A DNA stretch of 8,683 nucleotides. Source: Candidatus Mcinerneyibacteriota bacterium. Lineage in GTDB: Bacteria > AUK180 > JAQVHJ01. A program made the position numbers and the translations under genes. Numbering within the stretch: position 1 is the stretch's first letter; every line of letters starts with the position of its first letter. This document shows, piece by piece, positions 6,579 to 8,683 of the stretch. Location: positions 1-8,683 of the forward strand of contig DAOVMD010000104.1 of NCBI GenBank assembly GCA_030630935.1, given 5' to 3'. The notes below the pieces were generated by a model. That model searched no databases. It was not told the origin of the DNA and saw only the letters and a program-made list of their open reading frames with translations.

Positions 6579-7775
6579 TTATTCTGAATATTTTTCCCAG
6601 CGAGCATCAAGGTCGGGTGATTTGATCGTCTCAATCAGATAACTTACAAACTCATTCCCAGTCACACCATCACTATGTCCGGTTAAAACAACTTTTTTCT
6701 CATATTGTGTACATATATCCAGAGCTTTTTCTAATCTCTCTGCACTTTTAGCAACATTTATATGTCTCAAAAGCATTGCAGCAGCCCTTATGATACTGGA
6801 AGGGTCAGCATATTTTGCTCTACCTTCTTCCACCATCCTGGGAGCACTTCCGTGTATTGCTTCAAACATAGCATATCTCTTTCCGATATTCGAACTACCT
6901 GCAGTTCCTACTCCGCCCTGGAGCTCCGCAGCCTCATCAGTAACAATATCACCATAAAGATTCGGTAATACAAAAACTTTAAATTGCTGACGCCGTTTGG
7001 GATCCAATAACTTAGCAGTTATAATATCAACAAACCAATCATCAGCTTTTATCTGGGGATACTCTTTTGCCATATCATAAAATATCTGCAGGAATGTTCC
7101 ATCAGTAGTCTTTAAAATATTTGATTTTGTAACACAAGTAATTCTGTTTATTCCATTATTCTTTGCATAATCAAATGCAAGTCGGATAATCCTTTCAGCA
7201 CCAGGTTTTGTAATTACCTTGAAATCAAAGGTTATATCATCACCAAGTGCAATACCTTTTGAACCAAGTATGTATGCACCCTCTGTATTCTCTCTAAAAA
7301 ATACCCAATCAATATTATCCTTCGGAACCTTTACAGGTCTAACATTTGCAAAAAGATCTAATTCCCTTCGCATAGAGACATTTGCACTCTCAATATTAGG
7401 CCAGGGATCTCCTTTCTTTGGTGTGGTAGTAGGACCTTTTAAAATAACATGACATTTTTTTATCTCTTCTAAGATATCATCAGGTATAGCTTTCATTACC
7501 TTGACACGATTTTCTATTGTTAACCCCTTAATCTCTTTGAACTGAACTTTTCCTGATTTTTCTTCATCATCAAGTAAAAATTTCAGGATATTCTCTGCAT
7601 GTTTTGTTATAATTGGGCCTATTCCATCACCACCGACAATACCAATAATAATCGGTTTTAATTCGGTGTAATCAATCCAGTCCTGCTGGGATTTCATCTT
7701 CTCAACCCGGAGAATTTGTTCCTCAACAAGTTTTCCAAAATGGTCTTGTCCTTGTTTTATCAAATCTTCATTCAC
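6579..7775 (-). CDS. icd: Isocitrate/isopropylmalate-family dehydrogenase, probably isocitrate dehydrogenase
   Basis: This 398-residue cytoplasmic beta-decarboxylating dehydrogenase probably converts isocitrate to 2-oxoglutarate. The nucleotide-fold motif GIVGGDGIGP is at 45-54. The substrate loop reads SANVSMR (Ser130, Asn132, Arg136) with Arg146 in FANVRP. This matches the Ser-x-Asn-x-x-x-Arg pattern of isocitrate enzymes rather than the Leu-rich loop of isopropylmalate enzymes. Other family residues are present: Arg161 and Tyr168 in RENTEGAY, Lys217 in TCVTKSN, Asp250, and Asp276/Asp280 in NLYGDIVTDEAAELQGG. The coenzyme loop HGSAPRM (308-314) has Arg-Met where the E. coli NADP enzyme has Lys-Tyr and many NAD enzymes have Asp-Ile, so coenzyme choice is uncertain. 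The start is GTG, with AAGGAG seven bases upstream. The only nearby ATG is out of frame. It follows leuD by 29 bases, so it is likely co-transcribed with the dehydratase. Isopropylmalate or homoisocitrate dehydrogenase remain alternatives. Confidence 0.88.
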   Translation of the reverse strand: MNEDLIKQGQDHFGKLVEEQILRVEKMKSQQDWIDYTELKPIIIGIVGGDGIGPIITKHAENILKFLLDDEEKSGKVQFKEIKGLTIENRVKVMKAIPDDILEEIKKCHVILKGPTTTPKKGDPWPNIESANVSMRRELDLFANVRPVKVPKDNIDWVFFRENTEGAYILGSKGIALGDDITFDFKVITKPGAERIIRLAFDYAKNNGINRITCVTKSNILKTTDGTFLQIFYDMAKEYPQIKADDWFVDIITAKLLDPKRRQQFKVFVLPNLYGDIVTDEAAELQGGVGTAGSSNIGKRYAMFEAIHGSAPRMVEEGRAKYADPSSIIRAAAMLLRHINVAKSAERLEKALDICTQYEKKVVLTGHSDGVTGNEFVSYLIETIKSPDLDARWEKYSE

Positions 7776-7782
7776 TATTTAT

Positions 7783-7788
7783 CTCCTT
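7783..7788 (-). promoter_or_regulatory. icd: Ribosome binding site supporting a GTG start for icd
   Basis: AAGGAG on the minus strand is seven bases before the GTG at 7775. An ATG four bases inside the gene is out of frame and soon meets a stop, and no in-frame ATG occurs until residue 27. The GTG is therefore the best supported start. Confidence 0.75.
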
Positions 7789-7804
7789 TAAGAATGATGA
7801 ACTC

Positions 7805-8305
7805 TTAATCAATTTTAAAATCTTTATGTTTCTCAATATGTTTTAATAAACCACCATCATTCAATATATTCAACATAGCTTTAGGTAATGGAGGTGTGGT
7901 CATCTCAAAATTTTTTGTAACATCTCTGACAACACCATTCTCTAAATCAACTTCAATTTCATCTCCAATATCTATTTTGTCGGTATCACAGATTAAAACA
8001 GGGAGACCAACATTGATTGCATTTCTGTAGAAAATCCTTGCAAAGGATTTTGCTAGAATTGCAGAAATTCCGGCAATTTTAATAATTGCAGGTGCATGTT
8101 CCCTTGATGAACCAAGACCAAAATTATTTCCACCCACAACAAAATCACCTACTTTCATCTTCATTGCAAATTCAGGATCAGCATCTTCAAGAACATGTTT
8201 TGCTAGTTCTGGGAGGTTAGACCTGAGATGAAAATATCGACCTGGGCATATTAAATCTGTAGAAATATCATCACCGAATTTCCATGCTTTTCCTGTCAAC
8301 TTCAT
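7805..8305 (-). CDS. leuD: 3-isopropylmalate dehydratase/aconitase-type small subunit (LeuD family)
   Basis: This 166-residue protein is the swivelling small subunit of a two-subunit hydro-lyase that pairs with the LeuC-type iron-sulfur subunit encoded just upstream. It begins with KAWKFGDDISTDLICPGRY (6-24). The core signature GGNNFGLGSSREHAP (58-72) and FARIFYRNAINVGLPVL (88-104) follow. The loop after GRY reads FHLRSN, the region that helps set substrate choice among isopropylmalate, homoaconitate and citrate enzymes; I cannot decide specificity from it. Length fits the archaeal-type LeuD class. The frame is open to 8359, but the ATG at 8305 is chosen: it has GGGAGGTG five bases upstream and begins the conserved domain. 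Its ATG shares one base with the leuC stop (TAATG), implying coupled translation of the two subunits. The next gene encodes an isocitrate-type dehydrogenase, so an aconitase role is possible. Confidence 0.92.
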   Translation of the reverse strand: MKLTGKAWKFGDDISTDLICPGRYFHLRSNLPELAKHVLEDADPEFAMKMKVGDFVVGGNNFGLGSSREHAPAIIKIAGISAILAKSFARIFYRNAINVGLPVLICDTDKIDIGDEIEVDLENGVVRDVTKNFEMTTPPLPKAMLNILNDGGLLKHIEKHKDFKID

Positions 8306-8683
8306 TATAACACCTCCCTTGGATCCGAAATTTCTCCTTTTAAAACAGAGTATGCACAAGTTGCAGGAGATGCAAGGTATACAAACCCTTCAGGGTTCCC
8401 CATTCTCCCCTTGAAATTTCTATTAGCGGTTGAAAGGCATATCTCCCCGTCTCCCAAGACACCTTCATGAACTCCAACACATGGTCCGCAACCGGGACCC
8501 ATTACAGTTCCTCCTGCCTGCATAAATATTTCCAACAATCCCTCGCGTGCTGCTTGAATATAAATATCTCTTGACGCAGGAACAACAATTAATCTTGTGT
8601 CAGGTGCTCTATATTTCCCCTTTAATATATTTGCTGCAATTCTTAGGTCTTCAATTCTACCATTAGTACAAGTACCAATAAAT
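8305..8683 (-). CDS. leuC: 3-isopropylmalate dehydratase/aconitase-type large subunit (LeuC2 family), N-terminus cut by window edge
   Basis: Only the C-terminal 125 complete residues are visible; the frame is open to the right edge, so the start and most of the catalytic domain lie outside. The gene product is the [4Fe-4S] subunit of a citrate/isopropylmalate/homocitrate-type hydro-lyase. All three expected cluster cysteines are visible: Cys5 of the fragment in IGTCTNGR, and Cys65 and Cys68 in [14 protein letters not shown] (33-39) and [12 protein letters not shown], followed by YLASPAT, are typical of the family's shorter class (LeuC2/homoaconitase, about 420 residues), which works with a separate small subunit. 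It ends DPREVL, and its TAA overlaps the leuD start by one base. Specificity cannot be fixed from this fragment; the downstream isocitrate-type dehydrogenase argues for considering aconitase. Confidence 0.93.
   Translation of the reverse strand, partial: FIGTCTNGRIEDLRIAANILKGKYRAPDTRLIVVPASRDIYIQAAREGLLEIFMQAGGTVMGPGCGPCVGVHEGVLGDGEICLSTANRNFKGRMGNPEGFVYLASPATCAYSVLKGEISDPREVL
8311..8318 (-). promoter_or_regulatory. leuD: Ribosome binding site fixing the leuD start
   Basis: GGGAGGTG on the minus strand, inside the last codons of leuC, sits five bases before the leuD ATG at 8305. It favours this start over an extension to 8359 that would overlap leuC by 18 codons. Confidence 0.8.

Noticed and set aside
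8306-8359. N-terminal extension of LeuD overlapping leuC
   Set aside because: The ATG at 8305 has a strong ribosome binding site and begins the conserved domain; the extension is only leuC read in another frame.

Overview
The window is a stretch of AT-rich bacterial chromosome in which every supportable gene lies on the minus strand, so transcription runs from high to low coordinates. Protein features point to a Gram-negative or otherwise diderm, probably anaerobic and fermentative bacterium: a lipoprotein with a DUF1573 (ASH-type) domain, separate SecD and SecF chains, acetate kinase, and a LeuC2-type (about 420-residue class) dehydratase. I cannot assign a phylum from the sequence alone. 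Divergent but intact housekeeping proteins fit an uncultured candidate phylum or a spirochaete/FCB-like lineage (inference).

Right-hand region (8683 to 6579): the C-terminal part of a LeuC-family large subunit, a LeuD-family small subunit overlapping it by one base, and after 29 bases an isocitrate/isopropylmalate-family dehydrogenase. The dehydrogenase carries the Ser-x-Asn-x-x-x-Arg pattern of isocitrate dehydrogenases. The three genes may therefore form a citrate to isocitrate to 2-oxoglutarate cassette rather than a leucine cassette, although leucine synthesis cannot be excluded.

A gene-free stretch of about 350 bases (6225 to 6578) follows. It holds a good candidate promoter for the next operon, a small inverted repeat, and a GC-richer patch with an orphan plus-strand ribosome binding site leading to a two-codon frame.

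Left-hand region (6224 to 1): acetate kinase (ackA), a three-domain DUF1573 lipoprotein, an exported protein with FG-GAP/VCBS-like Asp/Asn-rich turns, then secD and secF (secF runs off the left edge). Spacings are 28 bases (ackA to the lipoprotein), a 4-base ATGA overlap (lipoprotein to exported protein), 85 bases with a candidate promoter (exported protein to secD), and 13 bases (secD to secF). Energy metabolism, two exported proteins and the proton-driven SecDF export motor are thus co-oriented.

The most unusual item is SecF. Its periplasmic domain is roughly twice the usual size, and the extra part contains two segments resembling the two halves of a ComEA-type helix-hairpin-helix unit in reversed order.
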